Shown: piece after piece, positions 15,606-24,472 of the stretch
How positions within the stretch are numbered: the stretch's first letter is position 1
Layout: each line of letters starts with the position of its first letter
NCBI RefSeq assembly: GCF_009720385.1
Contig: NZ_ML769301.1
Location: 620,001 to 684,000, forward strand
Direction: 5' to 3'
Origin: Catellatospora vulcania
Lineage (GTDB): Bacteria; Actinomycetota; Actinomycetes; Mycobacteriales; Micromonosporaceae
Length of the DNA stretch: 64,000 bases
Position numbers and translations under genes: made by a program
The notes under the pieces: model-generated
Database searches by the model: none
The model's input: the letters and a program-made list of their open reading frames with translations, nothing else
What the model was told of the DNA's origin: nothing

Positions 15606-16922
15606 GTGTCCCGAACACTGCACAACACCGCCAGGTGGTGGCTCGCCGCGCTGGCCGCGCTGCTGACCGCGATCACGGCCACGCTCGTCGCCGGGCCGGG
15701 CACCGCCCAGGCCGCGCCCGCGTTCAAGGTGCTCGCCTTCTACAACGGCACCTGGGACGCCGCCCACATCGACTTCGACAAGGAGGCGCTGGTCTGGTTC
15801 CCGCAGGCCGCCGCGCAGAACAACTTCACCTGGGAGGCGACCACCGACTGGAGCCGGCTCAACACCGGCAACCTCGCCCAGTACAAGGTGATCATGTTCC
15901 TGGACGACGCGCCGCCGTCCGGGCAGCGGGCCGCGTTCCAGCAGTACATGCAGAACGGCGGCGCGTGGATGGGCTTCCACGTGACCGCGTTCAACACCGA
16001 CCCGAACACGTGGAGCTGGTACTACAACACGTTCCTGGGCACCGGCGCGTTCGTCTCCAACACCTGGGGCCCGACCAGCGTCACCATGCGCACCGAACGC
16101 GCCCACCCGTCCACCACGCGGCTGCCCGCGACCTGGACCTCGGCGGTCAGCGAGTGGTACTCCTGGCGCAACGACCTGCGTCAGAACTCCAGCATCGACA
16201 TCCTGGCCTCGATCGACGCGAGCAGCTACCCGGTCGGCACCGACCCGAACCAGACCTGGTACAGCGGCTACCACCCGCTGATCTGGACCAACCGCAACTA
16301 CAAGATGCTGTACGCGAACTTCGGGCACAACGCGATGAACTACAGCACCAACACCCGGCTGTCCTCGACGTTCGCCAGTGAGGTGCAGAACCGCTGGCTG
16401 ATCGACGGCCTGCTGTGGCTCGGCGGGGTCACCCCCGGTCCCAGCCCCACGGCCTCCCCGTCGCCGTCGGCGTCGTCGGGTCCGATCTCGCCGACCGCCT
16501 GGTACAGCCTGGTGAACCGCAACAGCGGCAAGTGCGTCGACGCCCGTGCCGCGGCGTCGGCCAACGGCACGGCGATCCAGCAGTACAGCTGCAACAGCTC
16601 CAATGCCCAGCAGTACCGCTTCACGCCCACCACCGGCGGGTACTCCCACGTCGACATCCGGCTCAACAGCGCCCGCTCGCTCGACGTGACCAACGTGTCC
16701 ACGGCCGACAACGCGCCGATCCAGCTGTGGACCTACAGCGGCGGCAACAACCAGCAGTGGCAGCCCGTCGCCGAGGGCGGCGGCTACTACCACCTGGTCA
16801 ACCGCAACAGCGGCAAGTGCCTCGACGTGCCGGCGGCGTCCACGGCCGACAGCGTCCAGCTCGTGCAGTACGCCTGCAACGGCACCGGCGCGCAGTCGTT
16901 CCGGCTGGTACAGCAGCCGTAA
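15606..16922 (+). CDS. secreted ThuA-like domain protein with ricin-type lectin (CBM13) domain
   Basis: A 438-residue exported protein. Residues 1-37 are a signal peptide ending GTAQAA. Residues 39-275 form a ThuA-like (class I glutamine amidotransferase-like) domain with FKVLAFYNGTWDAAHIDF, FLDDAPPSGQ, NGGAWMGFHV and PLIWTNRNYK. Residues 278-302 are a Ser/Pro linker. Residues 304-438 form a ricin B beta-trefoil with the repeated NRNSGKCVD/NSGKCLD and QxW-like signatures (AQQYRF, NQQWQP, AQSFRL). It probably binds and processes extracellular polysaccharide; the exact reaction of secreted ThuA proteins is unknown. The GTG at 15606 is preferred because GGAGGAA sits 5 bases upstream; an in-frame ATG lies at 15582. 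Confidence 0.85.
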   Translation: MSRTLHNTARWWLAALAALLTAITATLVAGPGTAQAAPAFKVLAFYNGTWDAAHIDFDKEALVWFPQAAAQNNFTWEATTDWSRLNTGNLAQYKVIMFLDDAPPSGQRAAFQQYMQNGGAWMGFHVTAFNTDPNTWSWYYNTFLGTGAFVSNTWGPTSVTMRTERAHPSTTRLPATWTSAVSEWYSWRNDLRQNSSIDILASIDASSYPVGTDPNQTWYSGYHPLIWTNRNYKMLYANFGHNAMNYSTNTRLSSTFASEVQNRWLIDGLLWLGGVTPGPSPTASPSPSASSGPISPTAWYSLVNRNSGKCVDARAAASANGTAIQQYSCNSSNAQQYRFTPTTGGYSHVDIRLNSARSLDVTNVSTADNAPIQLWTYSGGNNQQWQPVAEGGGYYHLVNRNSGKCLDVPAASTADSVQLVQYACNGTGAQSFRLVQQP

Positions 16923-16927
16923 CCGCA

Positions 16928-17063
16928 GGGGAGGGCGGGCGGGGCGGGGGGGGCGGGCCCCCCCCCCCCCCCCCGGCCCCCGCGGGGCGCCCCCCCCCCC
17001 CCGGGCGGGGGCCGCGCCGGGCGGGCCCCCCCCCCCCCCCCGGGGGGGGGGGGGGGGCGCCCC
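16928..17063. other. extreme G/C homopolymer tract
   Basis: About 135 bases consist almost only of G and C runs: 17 C at 16958-16974, 13 C at 16990-17002, and 16 C followed directly by 16 G at 17026-17057. It starts a few bases after the ThuA-ricin stop. C16G16 is a perfect palindrome and the G runs could form quadruplexes, so it may terminate transcription. Equally it may be a sequencing or assembly artefact; runs of this length are unusual even in GC-rich genomes. The rest of the gap to 17208 shows only a possible -10 box, TAGAGT at 17139-17144. Confidence 0.8.
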
Positions 17064-17208
17064 GGTGCCTCGGGCACCGGCCCGCTCCGTCGTTACCGGC
17101 CGGTCCGCGACCCCGCCGCGGGGCGCGTCCGGCCGCCATTAGAGTGAGCCGGCACCTGGATCGACAGCAACGCATGCCCCCTCCCTGCGTTCAAAGGACC
17201 TCCAGCTC

Positions 17209-19077
17209 ATGGCCCGTCGAGTGAGCCTCCGCGCCCGGATGCGCTACTGGTTCGACAACACCATGTCCCGCGGCACCACCGGGCTCATCGGCTGGCTCGC
17301 CGTCGCCTCGTTCGGCCTGGTGCTGCTCGTCACCGTGGCCATCGAAATCGTCGCCCCGAGCACCATGGACGGTGACCCGCTGCGCGTGCTGTGGTCCACC
17401 TTCGTCACCGCCTTCAGCCTGTCCGCGCCGACCGACGCCGACTGGATCGTCCTGCCGATGTGGTTCGTGCTGGCGCTGGGCGGCATCTTCGTGGCGAGCG
17501 CCCTGATCGGTCTGCTCACCAGTGGCATCAACCGCCGCCTGGAGCAGCTGCGCAAGGGCCGCTCGGCGGTGCTCGAACGCGACCACACGGTGGTGCTCGG
17601 CTGGTCCGACCAGATCTACACGGTGATCACCGAGATGGTGGAGGCGAACTCGAGCCGCCGCCGGGCCGCCGTGGTCGTGCTCGCCGAGCAGGACAAGGTG
17701 ACCATGGAGGACCGGGTCGAGCACCGTATCGGCGCCACCGGCCGCACCCGGCTGATCTTCCGCACCGGCAGCCCGCTGGACCTCAAGGACCTGGAGATGG
17801 TCAACCTCAACGAGGCCAGGTCGATCATCGTGCTGGCCCCGGACGGCGCGACCGCCGAGGACGCCGACGCGTACGTGCTCAAGACCCTGCTGGCCATCAA
17901 CAAGGGCCCGGCGTTCCGGGGCCGCCCGCACCACGTCGTCGCGGCGGTACGCGACAGCCGCAACCGGGCCGTCGCCAAGCTGGCCGGCGGCGACGCGATC
18001 GTGCTCGACGGCGACGACATCGGCGCGCGGCTCATCGTGCAGACGGCCCGGCAGTCCAAGCTGTCGGTGGTCTACCACGACCTGTTCGACTTCGGCGGCG
18101 ACGAGATCTACATGACCGTCGAGCCGAGCCTGGTCGGGCGGCCGTTCGCGCAGGCGCTGCTGGCGTACAGGCAGTGCTGTCCGCTGGGGCTGCTGCTGGC
18201 CGACGGCAAGACCGTGCTCAACCCGCCGCCCGGCACGATGATCAGCCCTGGCGACCGGATCGTGCTGCTGGCCCGCGACGACTCGATGGTCACACTGGCG
18301 AACGCGCCGTTCGCCGTCGACGACACCGCCATCGTGCACGGGGTGCGCGGCCCCGCCGCTCCGGAGAGCACGCTCATCCTGGGCTGGAACCGCCGCGCCG
18401 CCCGGATCGTCGAGCAGCTCGACGTCTACGTGGCGGCCGGTTCCACGGTCGACGTGGTCACCGACCGGGCCGACGCGAACCCCGCCGTAGGACGGCTCGC
18501 GACCCGGCTGCGCCACTTGCAGATCCGCTCCAAGGCCGGCGACACCCGCGACCGCGGGGTGCTGGAGTCGCTGGACGTGGCGTCGTACCACAACGTGATC
18601 GTGCTGTCCGACGACGACCTGGACGCGCTGACCGCCGACTCGCGGGTGCTGGTCACCCTGCTGCACCTGCGCGACATCCTGGCCGGGCGCGGCCCGGGGT
18701 CGATCGTCAGCGAGATGCGCGACGACCGCGACCGGGCCCTGGCCCAGCTGACCAAGGCCGACGACTTCGTGGTCAGCGAGCAGCTGGTGAGCCTGCTGAT
18801 GACCCAGATCTCGGAGAACCGCCACCTGGAGTCGGTGTTCGCGGACCTGTTCGACGCCGACGGCGCGGAGATCTACATCCGGCCCGCGAGCTACTACCTG
18901 CGGGCCGGGGCGACGATCACCTTCGCGACGGTCGTCGCGTCGGCCGCCCGGCGGGGCGAGGTCGCCATCGGCTACCGGGTGACCGACAGCGGCGACGGGC
19001 ACGGGGTGGTCCTCAACCCCGACAAGGAGCAGCTCATGCCGCCCATCGACCGGGTGATCGTCCTGTCGAGCAGCTGA
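17209..19077 (+). CDS. CASTOR/POLLUX-type ion channel with tandem RCK-like domains
   Basis: A 622-residue protein. Two membrane helices (about 24-46 and 83-105) flank a pore-like segment STFVTAFSLSAPTDADWIVLP. About 500 cytoplasmic residues follow with Rossmann-type nucleotide-binding folds: HTVVLGWSDQIYTVITEM, a second ILGWNRRAARIVEQLDVYV, and regulatory C-terminal pieces (FFGGDEIYM-like and DADGAEIYIRPASYYL). This organisation is that of the CASTOR/POLLUX/SYM8 family known from plant nuclear envelopes and widespread in actinobacteria, and distinct from KcsA-type channels because the TVGYG filter is missing. Ion specificity in bacteria is unclear. It stands alone and is convergent with the VWA gene downstream. 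Confidence 0.85.
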   Translation: MARRVSLRARMRYWFDNTMSRGTTGLIGWLAVASFGLVLLVTVAIEIVAPSTMDGDPLRVLWSTFVTAFSLSAPTDADWIVLPMWFVLALGGIFVASALIGLLTSGINRRLEQLRKGRSAVLERDHTVVLGWSDQIYTVITEMVEANSSRRRAAVVVLAEQDKVTMEDRVEHRIGATGRTRLIFRTGSPLDLKDLEMVNLNEARSIIVLAPDGATAEDADAYVLKTLLAINKGPAFRGRPHHVVAAVRDSRNRAVAKLAGGDAIVLDGDDIGARLIVQTARQSKLSVVYHDLFDFGGDEIYMTVEPSLVGRPFAQALLAYRQCCPLGLLLADGKTVLNPPPGTMISPGDRIVLLARDDSMVTLANAPFAVDDTAIVHGVRGPAAPESTLILGWNRRAARIVEQLDVYVAAGSTVDVVTDRADANPAVGRLATRLRHLQIRSKAGDTRDRGVLESLDVASYHNVIVLSDDDLDALTADSRVLVTLLHLRDILAGRGPGSIVSEMRDDRDRALAQLTKADDFVVSEQLVSLLMTQISENRHLESVFADLFDADGAEIYIRPASYYLRAGATITFATVVASAARRGEVAIGYRVTDSGDGHGVVLNPDKEQLMPPIDRVIVLSSS

Positions 19078-19092
19078 CCGGCGTGGCGGCGA

Positions 19093-20421
19093 TCAGCTGC
19101 GACCGGACGTCGGCGGCGCAGCGTTCGGCGGCTCGTTCGTGTAGCCACCCGTGGTCGGCGGCAGCGTCCGGCCACGGCTGCGCGACTTGTACGACGAGTC
19201 CGACGAGGAGTACTTCGCCGCCCGCGCGATCATGCCCTGCTCGGTCTGCTGGGCCAGGTAGTTCAGCGACGACACCTCCTCGTCCAGGTCCGCGCGCAGG
19301 TTGGGCGGGGCCGCGGCCAGGGCGTCCGTGACCGCGCCCTGCGCCCGGCGGATCTCGGCCAGCGCCGCGTCCGAGGCCCCGGCGCTCAGGTGCCGCGACG
19401 CCAGGCGCTTGGCCTCCTGGACCTGCAGGTACACCAGCTCGGTGCGCACCACCGGGTCCGGGACACGGCCCGCGGCCTGGTCGCCCGGCACGACGTTGAC
19501 GTGCAGCGGCACGGTGACCGTGTGCTGGGTCAGGCTCGGCAGCTCGACCCAGGTGAACTCGCAGGTCGCGACCTGGGCCAGGCCGAGCGCGGCAATGGCC
19601 GGGATGTCGAAGACCAGCAGCAGCTTGCGCGTCTCGTCGGCGTAGAAACCGCCCAGCTCGGCCAGCACCGTGTTCCCGGTCGCGGTCACCGGCAGGTCGT
19701 TGACGATCCGCACGGCCCGCACCTGCGGAGACAGCGTGATCTGCAGCGAAGCGGCCTGCGCGGTCTGCGACAGCAGCCCTTCGACCTCACCGGCGATCAG
19801 GGCGGAGGCGGTGTCGGCCTCCTCGGCGAACAGCTCGTTGCCGACGCCGCCGCGGGCGATCGCCGACAGCAGCCGCTCGTCGTAGCCGAGTCCGAAGCCG
19901 AGGGTGGTCGAGGTGACCTTGTCCGCGTACGCCTTCGCGGCGACGCCGCCGAGCGCGGCCGGGTCGGTGACCCCGGCGTTGGCGTGCCCGTCGGACACCA
20001 GCAGCAGCCTCGCCCCGCCCGCCCCGGCGACCCGCTTGGCCTCCTGCAGCCCGCGCAGGTAACCCGCGGACAGGTCGGTGTTGCCGCGGGCCTGCAGCTC
20101 GGCGATCGCCCGCTTCACCGCGAGCTTGTCGGTGAGCTTCCCGGCGGGCACGGTCACCTCGACCCGGTCGTCGAAGGCGACCAGGCCGAAGTTGTCCTGC
20201 GGGTCCAGCCGGTCGACCAGGCTGATCAGCGCGGTCTTCGCGCCTTCGAGCCGGGCGCCGCTCATCGACCCGCTGCGGTCCAGCACCACCTGCAGCGTGG
20301 ACGGCGGGCGCGGCCCGGCGGCCGCGGGAGCCGGCGGCGCGGTCAGCTCGATGAGCACCGACAGCTGATCCTCGGTCTCCACGGCGACGACGTCGACGTC
20401 CAGATGCGCGGTGATGTGCAC
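19093..20421 (-). CDS. VWA domain-containing protein (Ca-activated/TerY-like)
   Basis: A 442-residue soluble protein. The VWA domain starts near residue 43 with MIDAS motif DRSGSMSG (48-55), then NTDLSAGYLRGL and LLVSDGHANAG. The second half is beta-rich (VTATGNTVLAELGGFYADE, HTVTVPLHVNV) and ends in a helical segment and a low-complexity Ser/Thr/Pro tail. No signal peptide is apparent. The GTG at 20421 is chosen because GGAGA lies upstream at good spacing and homologous-looking sequence begins there; the frame extends further upstream but over the opposite-strand gene at 20522. The ligand is unknown. Confidence 0.85.
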   Translation of the reverse strand: MHITAHLDVDVVAVETEDQLSVLIELTAPPAPAAAGPRPPSTLQVVLDRSGSMSGARLEGAKTALISLVDRLDPQDNFGLVAFDDRVEVTVPAGKLTDKLAVKRAIAELQARGNTDLSAGYLRGLQEAKRVAGAGGARLLLVSDGHANAGVTDPAALGGVAAKAYADKVTSTTLGFGLGYDERLLSAIARGGVGNELFAEEADTASALIAGEVEGLLSQTAQAASLQITLSPQVRAVRIVNDLPVTATGNTVLAELGGFYADETRKLLLVFDIPAIAALGLAQVATCEFTWVELPSLTQHTVTVPLHVNVVPGDQAAGRVPDPVVRTELVYLQVQEAKRLASRHLSAGASDAALAEIRRAQGAVTDALAAAPPNLRADLDEEVSSLNYLAQQTEQGMIARAAKYSSSDSSYKSRSRGRTLPPTTGGYTNEPPNAAPPTSGRS

Positions 20422-20521
20422 GAGGTCTCCTTCGGACGGCGAAACGGGGCCGGATGCACAGTAGGAGGCCGCGTCCAGTGGCCGAGGTTTGGCGGGCGGG
20501 CGGGCGGGAACGAAGGCCCGC

Positions 20522-20740
20522 ATGGGGGAGCACAAGAAACTTCGCAAAGGCGACAAAGTGACATGGCGTAGCCACGGCCAGACCGTGCACGGCACCGTCG
20601 AGGAGAAGATCACCGACCGCGGCGAGGCTGCCGGACGCTCCGTCGCCGCCACCGAGGAGGACCCGCAGTACCGGGTGACCAGCGACAAGACCGGCCGCGA
20701 CGCGGTGCACAAACCCGAGGCACTGCGCCGTGAACGCTGA
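20522..20740 (+). CDS. DUF2945 / HVA1-family small protein
   Basis: A 72-residue basic protein, HKKLRKGDKVTWRSHGQTVHGTVEEK... then YRVTSDKTGRDAVHKPEALR. This is the compact Tudor-like barrel of the DUF2945 (hypervirulence-associated, HVA1) family, found in bacteria and fungi with unknown function. It overlaps the next gene by 11 bases, so the pair is translationally coupled. It is divergent from the VWA gene across about 100 bases. Confidence 0.8.
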   Translation: MGEHKKLRKGDKVTWRSHGQTVHGTVEEKITDRGEAAGRSVAATEEDPQYRVTSDKTGRDAVHKPEALRRER

Positions 20741-21065
20741 CGAGCGCGACCAGACCCACCACGACTTCGCCGAAGTCGTGAACATGACCGCAGGCGAGCT
20801 GGAGAAGTGGCTCGACAGCGCCGACTCCAAGGCGGTCGGGCAGAAGGACGGCGGGGGCGAGTCGACCGGGCACGCCTCCGGGCGGCGCATCGTCGGCCTG
20901 CTGCGTGCCAAGAAGGCGGAACTCAGCGATGCCGACCTCGCCCACATGCGCAAAGTCGTCGGGTACGTGCTCCGGCACCTCGCCCAGCGCCCGTCCGGCG
21001 ACATCGCCGACACACCGTGGCGGTACTCCCTGATGAACTGGGGCCACGACCCGCTGAGCAGATAA
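20730..21065 (+). CDS. DUF3140 family protein
   Basis: A 111-residue acidic protein with GTG start. The sequence (HHDFAEVVNMTAGELEKWL, GRRIVGLLRAKKAELSDADL, HMRKVVGYVLRHLAQRP, SLMNWGHDP) matches the DUF3140 family, short proteins often encoded beside DUF2945 genes in bacteria and fungi. The conserved pairing suggests a joint function, possibly DNA-associated, but none is established. Confidence 0.8.
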   Translation: MNADERDQTHHDFAEVVNMTAGELEKWLDSADSKAVGQKDGGGESTGHASGRRIVGLLRAKKAELSDADLAHMRKVVGYVLRHLAQRPSGDIADTPWRYSLMNWGHDPLSR

Positions 21066-21071
21066 ACGGCT

Positions 21072-21101
21072 TTGCGCGATCATGATCACGCGCTCTAGGG
21101 T
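21072..21101 (+). promoter_or_regulatory. leaderless promoter of the MFS gene at 21108
   Basis: TTGCGC (21072-21077) and TAGGGT (21096-21101) are separated by 18 bases. The -10 box ends 6 bases before the GTG at 21108, so transcription would start at or next to the start codon. There is no ribosome binding site, consistent with a leaderless mRNA. Confidence 0.6.
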
Positions 21102-21107
21102 GCGTGC

Positions 21108-22301
21108 GTGCGTGACACACCCCGGGTCGTGTGGATCCTCGCTGTCGGACGATTCGTCAACGCCGCCGGGTCATTCGTCTTCACGTTCCTGTTCCTGTAT
21201 CTCACCGGCCCGCGGCAGCTGCCACTGGAACTGGCGGGCCTGATCAGCGGCGCGCTCGGCGTCGGCCTGCTCGCCGGCAACTTCACCGGCGGGTGGTTCG
21301 GCGACCGGTACGGCCACCGCCGGGTCATGCTGCTCGCCTCCACCATCGCCGGTGTCGTCACCCTGCTCATGCCGTGGACGCCGGTGGCCCTGCTGGCCGT
21401 GTCGACGGCACTGCTCGGCTACAGCGGCGCGACCGCGGGCACCTCGCAGGGCGCGCTGACCGCGCTGGCCGTGCCCGCGGGCGACCGGCGGCGGGCCGTC
21501 GCGATCAGCCGGGCCGCGTTCAACGCGGGCTGCGTCATCGGCCCGCCGGTCGGCGCGCTGCTCGCCGTGGAGCACTTCACCGCCCTGTTCGTCATCGACG
21601 GCCTGGTCATCCTCGCGGTCCGGGCGGTCACCGCGGCCCTGCTGCGGGCCGAACCCGAACGTCTGCCCACCCTCGCCGGGGACCGGCCCGCCGGGCTGTG
21701 GCGCAGCGTGCTCGCCGACCGCGGCCTGCTCATGCTGCTGCCCGCGATCGTCGTGGTCGACGTCGTCTACCGCCAGCTGTACTCGACGCTGCCGGTCTAC
21801 CTGCGTGACAACGGCCAGGCGCTGACCGTGTACGCGACCGTGCTCGCCGTCGGCTCCGGGCTGATCCTGCTGCTGGAGATCCCGGTGACCATGCTGCTGC
21901 GGCGGCTGCCCGCGACCGGGATTATCGCCGTGGGATACGCGCTGGTCGGCGCCGGCATGGCACTGTTCGGCCTCGGCTCCACCGCGGCGGTGGTGATCGC
22001 CGCGATGGTGGTGCTGACGGCCGGGGAGATCCTCTACAAGACCACCGCCACCGCGCACGTGCTCGACCGCGCCCCGACCGAGCTGACCGGCCGCTACCAG
22101 GGCCTCTACAGCGGCGCGGCGACCAGCGGCACCATGCTGGCCGCGCCGCTGGGCGCGCTGCTCTACGGCGTCGCCCCGGGCGCCCTGTGGCCGGTGTGCG
22201 CCCTGCTGGCGCTGGGCTGCGGTGTGCTCGCCTGGCGTTCGGGCAAGGCCGGGGCCTACGCCGGCACTCCCGTCGCGGAACCGGCGACGGCCTCCGCCTG
22301 A
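21108..22301 (+). CDS. MFS transporter (12 TM)
   Basis: A 397-residue multi-pass protein with about 12 hydrophobic segments. The loop 2-3 motif reads NFTGGWFGDRYGHRRVM, the signature of the major facilitator superfamily, and RRAVAISRAAFNAGCVIGPPVG resembles helix 5 of drug:H+ antiporters. The substrate is unknown; small-molecule efflux is likely. Expression is probably from a leaderless promoter directly upstream. No regulator gene is adjacent. Confidence 0.88.
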   Translation: MRDTPRVVWILAVGRFVNAAGSFVFTFLFLYLTGPRQLPLELAGLISGALGVGLLAGNFTGGWFGDRYGHRRVMLLASTIAGVVTLLMPWTPVALLAVSTALLGYSGATAGTSQGALTALAVPAGDRRRAVAISRAAFNAGCVIGPPVGALLAVEHFTALFVIDGLVILAVRAVTAALLRAEPERLPTLAGDRPAGLWRSVLADRGLLMLLPAIVVVDVVYRQLYSTLPVYLRDNGQALTVYATVLAVGSGLILLLEIPVTMLLRRLPATGIIAVGYALVGAGMALFGLGSTAAVVIAAMVVLTAGEILYKTTATAHVLDRAPTELTGRYQGLYSGAATSGTMLAAPLGALLYGVAPGALWPVCALLALGCGVLAWRSGKAGAYAGTPVAEPATASA

Positions 22302-22338
22302 CCCCCGCGCCGACCTCCGATACGCGATGATCGGGGGT

Positions 22339-23040
22339 ATGCCGTCCGCCGCACTCGCCCGAACGTTCGCCGCCGCCGGGTTCGCCGCCGTCCTTGCCGG
22401 GGTGCTGGCCGTGTCCGCGCTGCACGTGCTCCCGCCGACGGCGGCGATCAGCCCGATCCGCCGCACCATCAGCGAGTACGCCTACTTCGAGACCGGCTGG
22501 GTGTTTAACCTCGGCGTGCTGGTCCTCGCCGCGGGGTCGCTGGCTGTGTTCGCCGCGCTGGCGTACGCCCGGCTGGTGCGGCCCGCCTCGTTCGCCGCGC
22601 TCGGTCTGCTGCTGTGGTCGGCGGGCCTGGCCGCGGTGGTGTACTTCCCGAAGCACGACTGGTCCGTCGGGCCGTCGACGCACGGGACCATCCACCGGAT
22701 GGCGAGCCTGGTCGCGTTCGTGAGCCTGCCGCTGGGCGCGCTGCTGGTCACCCTCATGTGGCGGCGCGAGCGGCGCTGGCGGGGCAGCGTCTGGCTGACC
22801 GCGATCCCCGCGCTGGCCGCCCTCGCCTTCTTCGGCGTCATCGCCGGGGCGTACCTGCTCACGCCGTACACCGGGCTGCCGTGGTGGGACGTCATCCCAC
22901 TCGGCTTCGTGGAGCGCGGGCTGGCCACCTTCGAGGTGCTCACGGTGCTGGCGCTGGGCCGCTGGGCGTGGCGCGCTTCGGCCGGGCCCCGCGACGGCGA
23001 GGTCGCCGCTGAACCGGTCGCTCAGCCGTCCAACGGGTAA
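22339..23040 (+). CDS. DUF998 family membrane protein
   Basis: A 233-residue membrane protein with about six hydrophobic segments. The TAAISPIRRTISEYAYFE stretch after the first helix and FPKHDW ... THGTIHRMAS further on are the hallmark loops of the DUF998 family, whose role is unknown. An in-frame ATG 12 bases upstream (22327) is an equally possible start. It is convergent with the flippase-like gene at 23050. Confidence 0.8.
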   Translation: MPSAALARTFAAAGFAAVLAGVLAVSALHVLPPTAAISPIRRTISEYAYFETGWVFNLGVLVLAAGSLAVFAALAYARLVRPASFAALGLLLWSAGLAAVVYFPKHDWSVGPSTHGTIHRMASLVAFVSLPLGALLVTLMWRRERRWRGSVWLTAIPALAALAFFGVIAGAYLLTPYTGLPWWDVIPLGFVERGLATFEVLTVLALGRWAWRASAGPRDGEVAAEPVAQPSNG

Positions 23041-23049
23041 CGCGCAGGT

Positions 23050-24360
23050 TCAGGACGCCGACGGCATCGCGGCGGCGGCTGCCGGGACCGGTGCAGGCGC
23101 CGCCGCAGGCGGCGTGTGGCGGTCCGCACGGCGCAGGAACGCCCAGGTGGTGAGGCCCGCCGGGATGACGAGCCAGCAGGACAGCAGCCGGTAGCCGAGC
23201 ACGGTCGCGGCGGCCGCGGCGGGCTCCGCGCCGGCGGTGGTCAGCGCGGCGAGCAGGGTCGCTTCGATGACGCCGATGCCGCCGGGCGTGATCGGGATCT
23301 GCCGGACCAGCTGCGCCGCCACGTAGACGGTGCCGAGCTGGAGCAGGTCCAGCGGCAGGTGGAAGGCCTGCGCGACCGCGGCGAGGCAGGCCAGGTCGAA
23401 GAGCCAGTTGAGCGCCGCGTAGCCCATCGCCGCGGTGCGGTGCCGCAGCGGCATGCTCTCGGCGACCGCCACCACGTCGCGCAGCAGCTGCCCGAGGCGC
23501 CGCAGCTGGGTGCGGACGAGGCCGGACGGCAGGGCAGGCTCCGGGCCGCCGGGTGCGGCGGCCACCTCCGGCGCGGTGGCGAGGTAGGCGAGGTCTTCCT
23601 CGTCGACAGGCCCGTCGATGGTCAGCGGAGCGCGGGCCCGGATGCGGTGGCGCACCAGCAGGGCGACGGTCGCGGCGCTGACGGCGAGCACGGCGACGGT
23701 CAGGACGGGCTGGTCCTGCCAGGTGGACATGGGCGCGGCCAGCAGGGTGAGCAGGAAGCCGGCGACGTAGAGCAGCGCCAGGGCGACGAAGGAGCAGACC
23801 CCGGACATGATCATCACGGCGGTCGCGGACTCGCGGCCCGCGCCCCAGCGGCGGTATCGCTGGTAGGCGTACCCGGCGGAGACGGCCGTGCCCGCCGGCA
23901 TGCTGATGGCCAGCGCGGAGCGGGTGTACGTCAGGGCAAGGGCGGCCCCCAGCCCGGCTCGCACGCCGACGCCCTTGAGCAGGCTCAGCTGCTGCCGGGC
24001 GAACAGTGACATCGACACGATCTCGGCCAGCAGCGCGACCCCGATCCAGAGCAGGTCGCCGCCGGCCACGACCGGCTCGATCTGGTCGAGGCCGGGGATC
24101 TGGTCGCGGACGGTCTGCAGCGCGAGGACGACCACGGCCACCGGCAGCAGCCTGCGGAACCAGCGCCGCCGGCCCGGCGCGGCCGGTCGGGGCGAAACGG
24201 GATCCTCGGGCGACGGCCCCCGCGCGGCGGGCGTGCTCGGCGGAGGGCGACGTCCCGCGATCCGTTCGCCGGGTATCGCGGCCTGCCGGCGCGGGGACCG
24301 GTAGGGCCGGACCCGGCGTCGGCACACCTTCGGGGCGGTACGCCGGCGAAGTGCCTTCAC
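23050..24360 (-). CDS. lysylphosphatidylglycerol synthase TM-region / UPF0104 family membrane protein
   Basis: A 436-residue integral membrane protein. A basic, Pro-rich N-terminal tail of about 65 residues is followed by roughly eight hydrophobic helices. Family marks are YTRSALAISMPAGTAVSAGY in the middle and QIPITPGGIGVIEATL near the end, as in the flippase part of MprF and in glycosyltransferase-associated UPF0104 proteins. There is no aminoacyl-transferase domain, so it is more likely a lipid flippase or unknown transporter. The GTG at 24360 is chosen because TAGGGT ends 8 bases upstream (leaderless). A copy of the TetR-linked 15-bp site sits at 24410-24424. Confidence 0.82.
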   Translation of the reverse strand: MKALRRRTAPKVCRRRVRPYRSPRRQAAIPGERIAGRRPPPSTPAARGPSPEDPVSPRPAAPGRRRWFRRLLPVAVVVLALQTVRDQIPGLDQIEPVVAGGDLLWIGVALLAEIVSMSLFARQQLSLLKGVGVRAGLGAALALTYTRSALAISMPAGTAVSAGYAYQRYRRWGAGRESATAVMIMSGVCSFVALALLYVAGFLLTLLAAPMSTWQDQPVLTVAVLAVSAATVALLVRHRIRARAPLTIDGPVDEEDLAYLATAPEVAAAPGGPEPALPSGLVRTQLRRLGQLLRDVVAVAESMPLRHRTAAMGYAALNWLFDLACLAAVAQAFHLPLDLLQLGTVYVAAQLVRQIPITPGGIGVIEATLLAALTTAGAEPAAAAATVLGYRLLSCWLVIPAGLTTWAFLRRADRHTPPAAAPAPVPAAAAAMPSAS

Positions 24361-24368
24361 GATCACGG

Positions 24369-24374
24369 ACCCTA
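24369..24374 (-). promoter_or_regulatory. -10 box (TAGGGT) of the flippase-like gene
   Basis: On the minus strand TAGGGT ends 8 bases before the GTG at 24360, predicting a leaderless transcript. The TetR-type site lies 35 bases further upstream. Confidence 0.45.
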
Positions 24375-24409
24375 CCGCCGGCGGGGTTCCCGGAGAGCGA
24401 CTCGTAATC

Positions 24410-24424
24410 TTGCACACAGCGCAA
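24410..24424. promoter_or_regulatory. 15-bp site TTGCACACAGCGCAA, probable TetR operator, copy 1
   Basis: The site has near-palindromic ends (TTGC...GCAA) and differs by one central base from the site at 25116-25130. It lies between the tetR stop and the flippase-like gene start, suggesting that gene belongs to the same regulon. Confidence 0.65.
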
Positions 24425-24472
24425 AATTTGCTGAATGCGGGCGCAGCCTCGTGACCCGCGTCGTGCAGTGGG

